From Roseibium hamelinense (GTDB lineage: Bacteria; Pseudomonadota; Alphaproteobacteria; Rhizobiales; Stappiaceae): 64,000 nt of DNA. The notes beneath the pieces are model-generated. The model saw only the letters and a program-made list of their open reading frames with translations, was not told where the DNA came from and searched no databases. Position 1 is the stretch's first letter, and every line of letters begins with the position of its first letter. A program made the position numbers and the translations under genes. The stretch is from the NCBI RefSeq assembly GCF_007830545.1, contig NZ_VLLF01000012.1:1-64000 (forward strand), read 5' to 3'. Of this stretch, positions 35,713 through 45,117 are shown in pieces.

Positions 35713-36848
35713 GCGGCGCGACGGACCAGACTAAAACACCCAGCCTTTCCACGGCTCAGCGCCTTGCATGGCTCCGGCTAATACGCTCCGAAAACGTTGG
35801 CCCGCACACGTTCCGGGATCTGGTAAACCATTTTGGGTCGGCAGAAACGGCGCTGGACGCCCTGCCTGACCTGTCGAAAAAAGGTGGCAAAACCCGAATT
35901 CGCGTGTGTCCTGTCAGCGAAGCGGAAGCCGAGCTTGACGCCCATGACAGGTTCGGCGCCCGGCTGGTTGCCATGGGCGAGCCGGATTACCCGTCGCATC
36001 TGCGCCATGTCGACGGGCCGCCGCCGCTGTTGTCCGTTGTTGGCGGCGATGTGCTTCGCCTGCCAAAGACCATTGCTATCGTGGGCGCGCGCAATGCCTC
36101 CTTGTCCGGACGAAAGCTTGCAGGCCAGATTTCGCAGGATCTTGGATCGGAAGGTTTCGTGATCGTGTCGGGTCTTGCCCGCGGCATTGATGCGGCAGCG
36201 CATGAGGCCGCGCTTGCCAGCGGCACAGTCGCCGCCTTTGCCGGCGGAATAGACGTGCTTTACCCGCCCGAACACGGTCAGTTGCTCGCACAGATTCTGA
36301 AAATGGGCGGCAACGCGATCAGCGAAATGCCGATCGGCTGGAAACCGCGCGGCCGCGACTTTCCGAGGCGCAACCGGCTGATTTCGGGAATGGCGCTCGG
36401 CGTTGTTATCATCGAGGCGGCCAAGGGATCCGGCTCGCTGCACACTGCGCGCTTTGCCCTTGAGCAAAACCGCGAGATCTTCGCCGTGCCGGGTTCACCG
36501 CTCGACCCGCGCTCGGAAGGCGCCAACACGCTCATCCGTCAGGGCGCCATGCTAATCCGCCATGCGGGCGATGTTCTGGAAGCGCTGAGCGGGCGCATTG
36601 CGCCTGAACTCCCGTTTGACCAGACCTTCCAGTCCGGGGCGAGCAGCGATGGCTATGAGGCAAGCGAGCCGACAGACAAAGCGCGCGAAAAAATCATCTC
36701 GGCGCTCGGCCCCACACCTGTGGAACTGGATGAACTTATCCGGTTTTCCGAAGAACCGGCACGCGTCGTTCATATCATCCTGCTGGAGCTGGAACTGGCC
36801 GGGCGCCTCGAACGCCACCGTGGACAACGGGTCTCTCTTTTGTATTGA
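35709..36848 (+). CDS. dprA: DNA-processing protein DprA (Smf)
   Basis: 379 residues. An N-terminal SAM-like part ('[21 protein letters not shown]'), then the Rossmann-like DprA domain with '[18 protein letters not shown]', '[18 protein letters not shown]', '[12 protein letters not shown]', '[12 protein letters not shown]' and '[20 protein letters not shown]', and a C-terminal winged helix ('[14 protein letters not shown]'). DprA loads RecA onto incoming single-stranded DNA in transformation. Start GTG overlaps plsY. Length is usual for the family. Confidence 0.95.
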   Translation: MSGATDQTKTPSLSTAQRLAWLRLIRSENVGPHTFRDLVNHFGSAETALDALPDLSKKGGKTRIRVCPVSEAEAELDAHDRFGARLVAMGEPDYPSHLRHVDGPPPLLSVVGGDVLRLPKTIAIVGARNASLSGRKLAGQISQDLGSEGFVIVSGLARGIDAAAHEAALASGTVAAFAGGIDVLYPPEHGQLLAQILKMGGNAISEMPIGWKPRGRDFPRRNRLISGMALGVVIIEAAKGSGSLHTARFALEQNREIFAVPGSPLDPRSEGANTLIRQGAMLIRHAGDVLEALSGRIAPELPFDQTFQSGASSDGYEASEPTDKAREKIISALGPTPVELDELIRFSEEPARVVHIILLELELAGRLERHRGQRVSLLY

Positions 36849-36898
36849 TCAAGAGCGAAACCGAACCGTCACTTGACCGGCGCTGAGCAAAGGTCCAT

Positions 36899-36927
36899 TT
36901 GACACGCGGCCTCTGATCCTAGATCGT
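36899..36927 (+). promoter_or_regulatory. Candidate promoter for topA
   Basis: TTGACA at 36899-36904 is a perfect -35 element; GATCGT at 36922-36927 (spacing 17) or TAGATC at 36920-36925 (spacing 15) could be the -10. It sits in the 158-base gap between dprA and topA, about 80 bases before the topA ATG. Based on motif only. Confidence 0.35.
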
Positions 36928-37006
36928 CTCGGGCCATAACAACACTTTTAATCGCCGGAAAGTGCCGTCATTGCGTGCCTTCCGGCCTTGTGCATTTTGG
37001 GTACTG

Positions 37007-39742
37007 ATGAACATCGTCATTGTGGAATCGCCGGCAAAAGCCAAGACGATCAACAAATATCTTGGCTCCGATTATCAGGTGCTCGCCTCTTACGGCCATG
37101 TAAGGGACCTGCCGCCGAAAGACGGATCGGTGAAGCCGGATGAAGACTTCGCCATGAGCTGGCAGGTGGATTCCAAATCCCAAAAACGCCTTTCCGAAAT
37201 CGCAAGCGCCGTCAAAGACGCCGACAAGCTCATTCTCGCGACCGACCCCGACCGCGAAGGCGAAGCCATTTCCTGGCACGTACTTGAGGTTCTGACGAAA
37301 AAGCGGGTTCTGAAGGACAAACCGGTTCAGCGTGTGGTCTTCAATGCCATCACCAAACAGGCGATCTTGGAAGCGATGGACAATCCGCGCGACCTCGACA
37401 CGCCCCTGGTCGATGCCTATCTGGCGCGCCGCGCGCTCGACTATCTGGTCGGTTTCACCCTTTCGCCGGTTCTGTGGCGAAAACTGCCCGGCGCGCGCTC
37501 GGCCGGCCGGGTCCAGTCGGTTGCCCTGCGCCTGATTTGTGACCGCGAAATGGAAATCGAGGTCTTCAAGCCGCAGGAATACTGGTCGATCCTTGCCAAT
37601 CTGAAGACACCGGGCGGCGACGGCCTGCAGGCCGGTCTGACCGGGTTTGACGGCAAGAAGATCAACAGGCTCGACATCACCACTGAGGCCGATGCGACCC
37701 GCATCAAGACCATGCTGGAGAGCGCCGACTTCACGGTTGACAGCGTTGCCTCGAAGCCGGCCAAGCGCAACCCGGCTGCGCCTTTCACCACATCGACGCT
37801 GCAGCAGGAAGCCTCGCGCAAACTTGGCTTTTCCGCGTCCCGCACCATGCAGGTGGCGCAAAAGCTTTATGAGGGCATCGCGATCGGCGGCGAAACCTCC
37901 GGCCTGATCACCTATATGCGGACCGATGGCGTGCAAATCGCCAATGAAGCTATCGAGGCCGCCCGGCAGGTGATCGGCGACGATTTCGGCAGCAAATATG
38001 TTCCGGAAAAGCCGCGCCTTTATTCGTCCAAGGCCAAAAACGCACAGGAAGCTCACGAAGCGGTCCGGCCAACCGACCTGACGCGCCGTCCAAAGGATGT
38101 TGCTCCGTTCCTCGACCAGGACCAGGCCAAGCTTTATGAGCTGATCTGGAAGCGGACGATGGCCAGTCAGATGGAATCTGCTGTTCTGGAGCGGACCACG
38201 ATCGAGATCGTTGCCAAGGGGTCCGGCAAGTCGGCAACCCTGCGCGCTACCGGTTCTGTCGTGCGTTTCGACGGCTTCTTTGCGCTGTATCAGGAAAGCC
38301 GCGATGATGAAGAGGATGAAGCCTCCAAGCGCTTGCCTGCAGTGGATAAAGGCGCAGCCCTGACCGCTGCCGCAGTCGATGGCACTTCGGCCCCGATCGA
38401 GGCCAGCCAACACTTCACCACCCCGCCCCCGCGCTACACCGAAGCAAGTCTTGTCAAAAAGATGGAAGAGCTCGGCATTGGGCGCCCGTCCACTTACGCC
38501 TCCACGCTGCAGACGCTGCGCGACCGCGAGTATGTCGAGCTGGAAAAGAAACAGCTTGTCCCGCAGGACAAGGGCCGGATCGTTACCGCGTTTCTTGAGA
38601 GCTTCTTCAACCGCTATGTCGAGTTCGACTTCACTGCCAGTCTGGAAGAACAGCTCGACAAGATTTCAGCAGGCGAGCTGTCCTGGAGAGATGTCTTGCG
38701 CGATTTCTGGACCCAGTTCTCCGGCAATGTCGATGACATCAAGGACCTGCGCGTTGCCCAGGTGATCGACGCGCTTAACGAATTGCTCGGGCCCCATATT
38801 TTCCCGCCCAAGGAAGACGGAACCGATCCGCGCAAATGCCCGTCCTGTTCTGATGGCCAGCTATCCCTGAAGGTCAGCCGCTTTGGTGCCTTCATCGGTT
38901 GCTCGAACTATCCCGAATGCAGTTTCACCCGCCAGCTGGCAAAACCGGGCGAAGGGGATGGCGATGCAGCCGCAGATGGCCCGAAAGTGCTTGGCCAGGA
39001 CCCGGAAACCGGATTGGATGTGTCCTTGCGCACGGGCCGTTTCGGTCCTTATGTCCAGCTCGGCGAGGAAGCCAAACCGAAACGGTCGTCGCTGCCGAAA
39101 GGTTGGTCTGCTGCCGATCTCGATCTGGAAAAGGCGCTGCAACTTCTCTCTTTGCCACGTGAAGTTGGCCCGCATCCGGAAGACGGCAAGATTATCACGG
39201 CCGGTATCGGCCGTTACGGGCCATTCGTGCTACACGAAGGCACCTATGCCAACCTGTCATCCCCCGACGAGGTTTTTTCAGTCGGAATCAATCGCGCTGT
39301 TGATGCCTTGGCTGAAAAGCGTTCCAAGGGCGGCGGGCGGCGCGGTGCTGCTGCAACACCGTTGAAAGAATTGGGCGAACATCCCGAAGAAGGCGGTCCG
39401 GTCAACGTCTATGACGGGCGTTACGGCCCGTATGTCAAACACGGCAAAATCAATGCGACGCTGCCGAAGGACAGTGACCCAAAGGAGATCACGCTTGAAC
39501 AGGCCGTGCAGCTGATCGCGGACAAGGCTGCCAAGGGCGGCGGCAAAAAGAAGACAGCGGCAAAAAAGGCTCCTGCCAAGAAAACGGCATCCAAAAAGGC
39601 TGCGGACGGCGACGCCAAACCCGCAGCAAAGAAGACGGCAGCTAAAAAACCGGCGGCAAAAAAGACAGCCACCAAAAAAGCTGCGGCAAAAGCTGAGGTC
39701 GACACGTCTGCGGATGCGGTGCCCTGGGACGACGCGTCTTGA
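37007..39742 (+). CDS. topA: DNA topoisomerase I with lysine-rich tail
   Basis: 911 residues. The Toprim domain begins 'MNIVIVESPAKAKTINKYLG' with 'LATDPDREGEAISWH'; the active Tyr is in 'GLITYMRTDGVQI'; one Cys4 zinc ribbon 'CPSCSDGQLSLKVSRFGAFIGC' is present near residue 610. Three Cys-less ribbon repeats follow ('RTGRFGPYVQLG', 'GIGRYGPFVLHEG', 'YDGRYGPYVKHG'). The last 60 residues are Lys-Ala repeats (KKTAAKK, KKPAAKK), histone H1-like. It relaxes negative supercoils. Its stop overlaps the rnr start. The ATG at 37007 is the family start; 15 in-frame codons upstream are not. Confidence 0.97.
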   Translation: MNIVIVESPAKAKTINKYLGSDYQVLASYGHVRDLPPKDGSVKPDEDFAMSWQVDSKSQKRLSEIASAVKDADKLILATDPDREGEAISWHVLEVLTKKRVLKDKPVQRVVFNAITKQAILEAMDNPRDLDTPLVDAYLARRALDYLVGFTLSPVLWRKLPGARSAGRVQSVALRLICDREMEIEVFKPQEYWSILANLKTPGGDGLQAGLTGFDGKKINRLDITTEADATRIKTMLESADFTVDSVASKPAKRNPAAPFTTSTLQQEASRKLGFSASRTMQVAQKLYEGIAIGGETSGLITYMRTDGVQIANEAIEAARQVIGDDFGSKYVPEKPRLYSSKAKNAQEAHEAVRPTDLTRRPKDVAPFLDQDQAKLYELIWKRTMASQMESAVLERTTIEIVAKGSGKSATLRATGSVVRFDGFFALYQESRDDEEDEASKRLPAVDKGAALTAAAVDGTSAPIEASQHFTTPPPRYTEASLVKKMEELGIGRPSTYASTLQTLRDREYVELEKKQLVPQDKGRIVTAFLESFFNRYVEFDFTASLEEQLDKISAGELSWRDVLRDFWTQFSGNVDDIKDLRVAQVIDALNELLGPHIFPPKEDGTDPRKCPSCSDGQLSLKVSRFGAFIGCSNYPECSFTRQLAKPGEGDGDAAADGPKVLGQDPETGLDVSLRTGRFGPYVQLGEEAKPKRSSLPKGWSAADLDLEKALQLLSLPREVGPHPEDGKIITAGIGRYGPFVLHEGTYANLSSPDEVFSVGINRAVDALAEKRSKGGGRRGAAATPLKELGEHPEEGGPVNVYDGRYGPYVKHGKINATLPKDSDPKEITLEQAVQLIADKAAKGGGKKKTAAKKAPAKKTASKKAADGDAKPAAKKTAAKKPAAKKTATKKAAAKAEVDTSADAVPWDDAS

Positions 39743-42054
39743 GTGCCAAACGCATCAATCCGCGAAAGCATTCCAACCGCGCCCACGCCAAGGTTCCAGG
39801 CGAGATGCCGTCTCGCGAGGACATTCTCGCCTTTGTGGCCGACAATCCCGGCAAGGCCGGCAAACGTGAGATCGCCCGCCATTTCGGCATTATCGGCGGG
39901 GCCCGCATACAGTTGAAAAAACTGCTCAAGGATCTGGCAGCGGAAGGACTGATCGAGAAGCGCCAGAAGCGCATGATCCGTCCGGGCGATCTGCCGCCGG
40001 TCTTTGTTGCGAACATCGTGACCCGCGACCGCGACGGAGAACTGCTCGGCGAACCGCTGGACTGGGATGAAGAGGCAGGATTGCCGCCGAAAATCCTGGT
40101 TATCACGGGAAAAGCAAAAAACACTCAGCCTGGCGTCGGCGACCGCGCCTTGATCCGGCTGACCGAGGCAGACACCGGCAATGAGGCCAGCCACGCAGCG
40201 CGGGTTATCCGCGTTCTGGAAAAGCGCCAAGGCGCGATCCTGGGTATTTTCAGAAAACGGGATGGCAAACGCCCGCCCTATCTGGAGCCGATCGACCGCA
40301 AGCAGCGCGAACTCGACATCGACCCGACGGACCTGAAGGAAGCAGACGACGGCGATCTTGTCAGTGTCCAGGTGACCCGGTCCGGCCGCTACGGCCATCC
40401 GGTTGCCTCTATCGTCGAACGCTTTGGCTCCATGCATTCGGAAAAGGCGATTTCCGAAATTGCGCTGCAATCCCACGGCATCCCGCATGTTTTCCCGGGC
40501 AGCGTCGAAGCTGAAGCCGAGGCCGCCAGGCCGGTCACGCTTGGCCAGCGAGAAGACTGGCGCAAGATCCCCCTGATTACGATCGATCCACCGGACGCCA
40601 AGGACCACGACGACGCTGTCTATGCGGAACCTGATGCAAATCCGGACAATGAGGGCGGATATATTGTCTTCGTAGCGATTGCCGATGTCGCGCACTATGT
40701 GCGGCCTGGGTCCGCGCTCGACAAGGAAGCGCTCAAACGCGGCAATTCGGTCTATTTTCCCGACCGGGTGATCCCGATGCTGCCCGAGCGGATTTCCAAC
40801 GATATGTGCTCCTTGAAGGAGAAGCAGAACCGCCCTGCAATGGCGGTGCGCATGGTGTTCGACAAGACCGGGCGCAAGACGAGCCACAGCTTCCACCGGG
40901 TGCTGATGCGGTCAGCGGCCAAACTGTCTTACGTACAGGCGCAAAAGGCGATCGACGGGGTTACGGACGAAGCGACCGAAACGCTCGTCGACGGCATTTT
41001 GGAGCCGCTTTGGGCGGCATACGCCTGCCTCAAAAAGGGGCGCGATGCGCGCGAACCGCTTGAGCTTGATCTCCCGGAACGCAAGATCAAGCTGAAAGAC
41101 GACGGCACCGTTGACCATGTTTACGTGCCCGAGCGCCTGGACGCACACAAACTCATTGAAGAATTCATGATCCAGGCGAATGTGGCGGCGGCCGAAACGC
41201 TGGAAAAGAAAAAGACCCCGCTGGTCTACCGCATCCACGATGCCTCAACACCGGAAAAGCTGGAGAGCCTCAAGGAGTTTCTGTCGACGCTGAACATGAA
41301 ACTGCCCTCATCCGGCGGTCTCAGGCCATCTGCATTCAACGGGATCCTGCAAAAGGTCAAGGACACGCCCCAGGCCCATCTGGTGAACGAGGTGATTCTG
41401 CGCTCCCAGGCACAGGCCGAATACAACCCTCAGAACATTGGTCACTTCGGTCTGAATCTTCGGCGCTATGCGCATTTCACCTCGCCCATCCGACGCTATG
41501 CCGACCTGATCGTCCACCGCGGTCTGATCCGGGCGCTGGAGCTTGGCGATGATGGCCTACAAGATGGCATGGAAGCCAAGCTGGAGGCGATCGGTGCCGA
41601 GATTTCAGCAGCCGAACGGCGTGCCATGCTGGCCGAGCGCGATACGATTGACAGGTTGATTGCCTTGTGGATGGCCGACCAGATCGGCGCAAGTTTCAAG
41701 GGCCGAATCGCCGGCGTCGTCAAATCCGGACTGTTCGTCCGCCTTGAAGACACCGGTGCCGACGGTTTCATTCCGGCTTCCACCATCGGTATCGACTACT
41801 ATCGCTACGACGAAGGGTCGCACGCCCTGATAGGTGACAAGACGGGTGAAACCTACCAGCTTGGGGATGTCGTTGACGTAAGGCTTGTGGAGGCAGCTCC
41901 TTTCGCAGGCGCATTGCGTTTTGAAATCCTGAGCAAAGGACGCACCGGCGGAAAGCGCGCGCAAAGGACAGGCTCGAAGTCCAGGGTCCAGAAAAGCCGG
42001 GCCAGCCAACGCGGTGCTGCGCCTGCGCGCTCCAAACGGGGCAAGAAAAGCTGA
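39739..42054 (+). CDS. rnr: Ribonuclease R
   Basis: 771 residues with TTG start overlapping the topA stop. Winged-helix start ('SREDILAFVADNPGKAGKREIARHFGI'), cold-shock-like domains, then the RNB domain with 'IDPPDAKDHDDAVYAEPDAN' (catalytic Asp cluster) and 'GLNLRRYAHFTSPIRRYADLIVHR', an S1 domain ('FKGRIAGVVKSGLFVRLEDTGADGFIP'), and a Lys/Arg-rich tail. It degrades structured RNA 3'-5'. The next gene overlaps its stop by one base. Confidence 0.96.
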   Translation: MSAKRINPRKHSNRAHAKVPGEMPSREDILAFVADNPGKAGKREIARHFGIIGGARIQLKKLLKDLAAEGLIEKRQKRMIRPGDLPPVFVANIVTRDRDGELLGEPLDWDEEAGLPPKILVITGKAKNTQPGVGDRALIRLTEADTGNEASHAARVIRVLEKRQGAILGIFRKRDGKRPPYLEPIDRKQRELDIDPTDLKEADDGDLVSVQVTRSGRYGHPVASIVERFGSMHSEKAISEIALQSHGIPHVFPGSVEAEAEAARPVTLGQREDWRKIPLITIDPPDAKDHDDAVYAEPDANPDNEGGYIVFVAIADVAHYVRPGSALDKEALKRGNSVYFPDRVIPMLPERISNDMCSLKEKQNRPAMAVRMVFDKTGRKTSHSFHRVLMRSAAKLSYVQAQKAIDGVTDEATETLVDGILEPLWAAYACLKKGRDAREPLELDLPERKIKLKDDGTVDHVYVPERLDAHKLIEEFMIQANVAAAETLEKKKTPLVYRIHDASTPEKLESLKEFLSTLNMKLPSSGGLRPSAFNGILQKVKDTPQAHLVNEVILRSQAQAEYNPQNIGHFGLNLRRYAHFTSPIRRYADLIVHRGLIRALELGDDGLQDGMEAKLEAIGAEISAAERRAMLAERDTIDRLIALWMADQIGASFKGRIAGVVKSGLFVRLEDTGADGFIPASTIGIDYYRYDEGSHALIGDKTGETYQLGDVVDVRLVEAAPFAGALRFEILSKGRTGGKRAQRTGSKSRVQKSRASQRGAAPARSKRGKKS

Positions 42055-42515
42055 TGAATGTTGAATACAAAACCGGTGCACCCGAGGCCGAGGATGAACC
42101 GGAGAAACCGAAACGGCCGGTCATGCCGGCCATGTTGCGGGGTGCTGCCGGCAAATGCCCGAATTGCGGACAGGGCTCGCTGTTCGATGGTTTTTTGAAA
42201 ACCACTCATGCTTGCGAGGTTTGCGGCGAGGAGCTGCATCACCACCGGGCCGATGACGCCCCACCCTACTTCAACATGACGATTGTCGGACACATCATCA
42301 TCCCCGCGCTGTTGATCGTCGAAGTCATGTGGCGGCCAGCCCTTTGGATCCATATGGCGCTCTGGATCCCGTTGACCTTGCTTTTGACATTCGTTCTGAT
42401 GCGTCCTGTAAAAGGCGCTTTGGTCGCGTTGCAATGGGCACTCTACATGCACGGGTTCGACCCGGACGCGGCCGAAGACCTGCCGGAACCCGATCCAGCT
42501 GCAGGAATGAGATGA
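42054..42515 (+). CDS. DUF983 membrane protein
   Basis: 153 residues. A zinc-ribbon motif 'GKCPNCGQGSLFDGFLKTTHACEVCG' is followed by 'HHHRADDAPPYFNMTIVGHI' and two membrane helices ('IIIPALLIVEVMW', 'ALWIPLTLLLTFVLM'). DUF983 proteins are typical of alphaproteobacteria and often lie near rnr or cytochrome oxidase genes; the function is unknown. Starts within the rnr stop and ends over the NUDIX start, so translation is coupled. Confidence 0.92.
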   Translation: MNVEYKTGAPEAEDEPEKPKRPVMPAMLRGAAGKCPNCGQGSLFDGFLKTTHACEVCGEELHHHRADDAPPYFNMTIVGHIIIPALLIVEVMWRPALWIHMALWIPLTLLLTFVLMRPVKGALVALQWALYMHGFDPDAAEDLPEPDPAAGMR

Positions 42516-43255
42516 GCGAAACAATGGCCGACAAGCTGGCCCGCGACGAGCAAGTCGGCGACCATCCGTATATCCGCCCCAAAGATGCTTCGACACTGTT
42601 GATCCTGGATAGGACAGGCAAGGGTCCGGTCCGCGTTCTAATGGGACGGCGTCACATGCGGCACACGTTCATGCCGGGCAAGTATGTCTTTCCGGGCGGC
42701 CGTCTGGATGCAAGCGATTCGCGGATCGCCATCTCAGCTCCCTATCATCCCGCCGTTGAGGAGAAACTGCGCCGGGATCCAAAGGCGGTTCGCACCGATG
42801 CGCGGCTTAAGGCGCTCGCCCTTGCGGCGATCCGGGAAACCTATGAGGAAGCCGGCCTGTTCATCGGCCGCAAAACGGAGGGGGCGCTCAAGCTCGGAAA
42901 GGGGTTTGAAGCGTTCGAGGAGCGGCACATCTGCCTGGATCTTGCGCCCTTGCGTCTCGTGGCCCGGGCAATCACCCCACCAAAGCGGCCCCGGCGCTTC
43001 GATACGCGGTTTTTCGCGGTCTGGGCAGACACCATTGCCGACAAGCTGGACGGCGGGACTGGCCCCTCCGGAGAACTTGAAGACGTCGCCTGGCTTACTC
43101 TAGAAGAAGCGCGCGGCAAAGAGCTGCCGTTCATCACCAAGACCATCCTGTCCGACCTGGAACAACGGATCGAGACAGATCCAGAGCTCAGGCCCGACAC
43201 ACGCATTCCCTACTACTTTTTCCGCAACGGGGCTTTCCTGCGCGAGGAGATCTGA
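42512..43255 (+). CDS. NUDIX hydrolase
   Basis: 247 residues. The N-part 'RPKDASTLLILDRTGKGPVRVLMGRRH' leads to 'FMPGKYVFPGGRLDASD'; the Nudix box is split-looking but present as 'ALALAAIRETYEEAGLFIG' (RExxEExG), with the preceding Gly further upstream because of an insertion of about 45 residues. This long-insert form resembles RNaseH-like CoA or NUDT19-type members. Substrate unknown (nucleoside diphosphate derivative). ATG 42512 has AGGAATGAG before it and overlaps the DUF983 stop. Confidence 0.9.
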   Translation: MSETMADKLARDEQVGDHPYIRPKDASTLLILDRTGKGPVRVLMGRRHMRHTFMPGKYVFPGGRLDASDSRIAISAPYHPAVEEKLRRDPKAVRTDARLKALALAAIRETYEEAGLFIGRKTEGALKLGKGFEAFEERHICLDLAPLRLVARAITPPKRPRRFDTRFFAVWADTIADKLDGGTGPSGELEDVAWLTLEEARGKELPFITKTILSDLEQRIETDPELRPDTRIPYYFFRNGAFLREEI

Positions 43256-43307
43256 GTTCAGGCTGGCTGCGGCCTTGAAGAATTCACTGCCGACTGACTG
43301 CTTCCCC

Positions 43308-43335
43308 TTGACTTTGGCGCGCCGTTGAGTACGTT
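43308..43335 (+). promoter_or_regulatory. Candidate promoter for rpmG
   Basis: TTGACT (43308-43313) and TACGTT (43330-43335) are spaced 16 bases apart, in the 173-base gap between the NUDIX gene and rpmG. Motif match only. Confidence 0.35.
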
Positions 43336-43428
43336 GCGCGCTGATTTCAGACACAGGGGCAGATCACCCGCCAGCCATTCTGGCCATGAGAACCGTTTGC
43401 CCAAACAACCAAAACAGGATCCAAGGCC

Positions 43429-43596
43429 ATGGCCAAGGCGACAACAATCAAGATCAAGCTTCTTTCGACGGCCGACACAGGTTTCTTCTATGTCACCAAG
43501 AAGAATTCCCGGACCATGACCGAAAAAATGGTCAAAAAGAAATATGATCCGGTTGCAAAGAAGCATGTTGAGTTCAAGGAAGCCAAGATTAAGTAA
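43429..43596 (+). CDS. rpmG: 50S ribosomal protein L33
   Basis: 55 residues beginning [20 protein letters not shown] and ending [12 protein letters not shown], the full-length Cys-free form of L33 common in alphaproteobacteria (no CxxC zinc knuckles). Structural protein of the large ribosomal subunit near the E site. ATG at 43429 with AAGG upstream. A strong terminator follows 25 bases after the stop. Confidence 0.97.
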   Translation: MAKATTIKIKLLSTADTGFFYVTKKNSRTMTEKMVKKKYDPVAKKHVEFKEAKIK

Positions 43597-43617
43597 GATC
43601 TTGCACGACCAACTCAA

Positions 43618-43651
43618 AAAAAACCGCTGGCAAAAACCAGCGGTTTTTTGT
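43618..43651 (+). terminator. Rho-independent terminator after rpmG
   Basis: AAACCGCTGG pairs with CCAGCGGTTT around the loop CAAAAA, with an A-run before and TTTTTTGTTTT after. It also lies at the end of the convergent NTF2-like gene. Confidence 0.93.
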
Positions 43652-43666
43652 TTTCAGTCGCTGACG

Positions 43667-44053
43667 TCAGTCTTTGAAAACAGGAGGACCAAGGGGGCAG
43701 TCAATAAAGTAGCCCCAACCCCCGTTCTCCAGTTTGCGAACCACTTCAGTTGATTTGCCTTCGGCCAAAAGGGTGCCCCCGGCATCACAAAAGCGCCAGT
43801 CGGATTGCACCAGCGCCGTGTCCCCTTTCACCTGCAGATTGACAACCTTGCTGTAGGCTTTGGGCTTGACCCCAATCAATCCGGCAAACACCTCTCGCAC
43901 AGCCACATGCCCATGCTTGGGTGGCTCTTCTGGCGGAAAGCATATGACGCAGTCGGGGTGGAACATTGAAACGATGCCCTCCAGATCCCCCTCTTCCAGA
44001 TAGGCACTTACACAGGCGCCGACGTCCTGCGGCTTTTTCGCGATTCTTGTCAT
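43667..44053 (-). CDS. SnoaL/NTF2-like protein (DUF4440-type)
   Basis: 128 residues from ATG 44053, with GGAGAAAG just upstream. NTF2-like fold: 'VSAYLEEGDLEGIVSMFHPDCVICFP', 'GHVAVREVFAGLIGVKP', 'GDTALVQSDWRFCDAGGTLLAEGKSTEVVRKLENGGWGYFID'. The DUF4440/SgcJ-type layout suggests small-molecule binding. It follows a paralogue on the same strand by 30 bases, and the pair faces a divergent HxlR regulator. Confidence 0.82.
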   Translation of the reverse strand: MTRIAKKPQDVGACVSAYLEEGDLEGIVSMFHPDCVICFPPEEPPKHGHVAVREVFAGLIGVKPKAYSKVVNLQVKGDTALVQSDWRFCDAGGTLLAEGKSTEVVRKLENGGWGYFIDCPLGPPVFKD

Positions 44054-44083
44054 GTCATCTTTCTCCAAAGTCCAGGAAGCCGG

Positions 44084-44494
44084 TCAGGCAAAGTCGGCCG
44101 GCGACACGTCCGGCGGTGTGTTGTCCATATCGAACAAGATTTTCCATGCCCCGGACGAATCCCGCCGAAACATCAAGCCTACACGGCCGGTGCTGCCAGG
44201 GGCCGGCTCTGCGCCGTCGTTTTGAATGAAGTACTTTCCCACAAGAAGCGCAGTTTCGCCTTGGATGAAACTGGCCTCTTCCTTGAAACGCATATGCCCT
44301 TCGATTGACTCGAAAGCACCGGCAAACCACGGCTTGATTTCACCGGGTCCGCGCATGATCGGTGACGCGGCATTCGCATACACACTGTCTTTGTCATAGA
44401 GACTCATCAGCGTATTCAGATCCCGGCGGTCAAAAGCGGCCAGCCACGCCTTCAGGGCGCTCCTGGCCGCAGCGAGATCGTTTGAAATGGTCAT
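44084..44494 (-). CDS. SnoaL/NTF2-like protein (DUF4440-type), paralogue
   Basis: 136 residues: 'ARSALKAWLAAFDRRDLNTLMSLYDKDSVYANAASP', 'GPGEIKPWFAGAFES', 'GETALLVGKYFI', 'GLMFRRDSSGAWKILFDMDNTPP'. Same fold as the following gene but little identity. The 'YxxDSVYA' and 'W.i..D.dN' positions are usual ligand-pocket residues. First gene of a two-gene operon divergent from the HxlR gene. Confidence 0.83.
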   Translation of the reverse strand: MTISNDLAAARSALKAWLAAFDRRDLNTLMSLYDKDSVYANAASPIMRGPGEIKPWFAGAFESIEGHMRFKEEASFIQGETALLVGKYFIQNDGAEPAPGSTGRVGLMFRRDSSGAWKILFDMDNTPPDVSPADFA

Positions 44495-44590
44495 CGCACC
44501 TTCCTTAAACTAGAGTGAGCCGAAACGATGCCGCATCGGCTCTTTCCATATATTCGCCGGCAAACCGGGGTGTAAGGAGGCACGAAAAAA

Positions 44591-45043
44591 GTGGATAGTG
44601 ACCTTAAAGTAACCGTCAATCCGGTGACGGGCATTCTGCGCGAGATCGAGGAGGCTGTCAGCAGCAGTGGGCAAACACCCTGCCCGGTTCGGGATGTCCT
44701 GGACCGCATTGGCGACAAGTGGAGCGTCCACGTCATGCTGCGTCTCGCGAGCAAACCGGAGGGCTTCAACAGCCTCCTGCGGTCCGTTTCAGGCATCTCG
44801 CAACGTATGCTGACTGTAACACTGAGGAGCCTTGAGCGGGATGGTCTTGCGTCCAGAAGCGTTTTCGATACGCGCCCACCAACCACGGAGTATCGTCTAA
44901 CCCCTATTGGTTCCTCTCTGATCTCGCATCTGGCGGCGATTGCCCAGTGGGCGGTGTCCAATGCGGACGCGGTCGAGAAAAACCGCCAGGCATTTGACGA
45001 TCGGAATGGCGCTCCCTCAACCTTCGAAAAACGCTCCGCGTGA
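44591..45043 (+). CDS. HxlR family transcriptional regulator
   Basis: 150 residues, GTG start with a strong AAGGAGGC site. Winged-helix HxlR domain: 'CPVRDVLDRIGDKWSVHVML', 'FNSLLRSVSGISQRMLTVTLRSLERDGL', 'TEYRLTPIGSSL'. The conserved N-terminal Cys before 'PV.dvLdriGdKW' is the redox- or aldehyde-reactive residue in several relatives. It is divergent from the two NTF2-like genes with 96 bases between, the standard layout for a regulator and its target operon. Confidence 0.92.
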   Translation: MDSDLKVTVNPVTGILREIEEAVSSSGQTPCPVRDVLDRIGDKWSVHVMLRLASKPEGFNSLLRSVSGISQRMLTVTLRSLERDGLASRSVFDTRPPTTEYRLTPIGSSLISHLAAIAQWAVSNADAVEKNRQAFDDRNGAPSTFEKRSA

Positions 45044-45067
45044 CCTGTCAGTCAGAGCTTTGAAGAC

Positions 45068-45095
45068 AAAAACCCGCCGAAGGCCGGCAGGTTTT
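45068..45095. terminator. Hairpin terminator between convergent genes
   Basis: AAAACC and GGTTTT flank an inner GCCG/CGGC stem with one mismatch, between the HxlR and MCP genes; A-run and T-run on either side make it usable in both directions. Confidence 0.7.
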
Positions 45096-45117
45096 CCTCA
45101 GGTGACAACAGCGGCGA

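Noticed and set aside
36968-38413. 481-codon open frame on the minus strand
   Set aside because: Antisense to topA, which has all catalytic motifs; the minus-strand translation has no recognisable domain.
39421-40896. 491-codon open frame on the minus strand
   Set aside because: Antisense to the end of topA and the start of rnr; its low-complexity Ala/Val/Phe part is the mirror of the TopA Lys-Ala tail.
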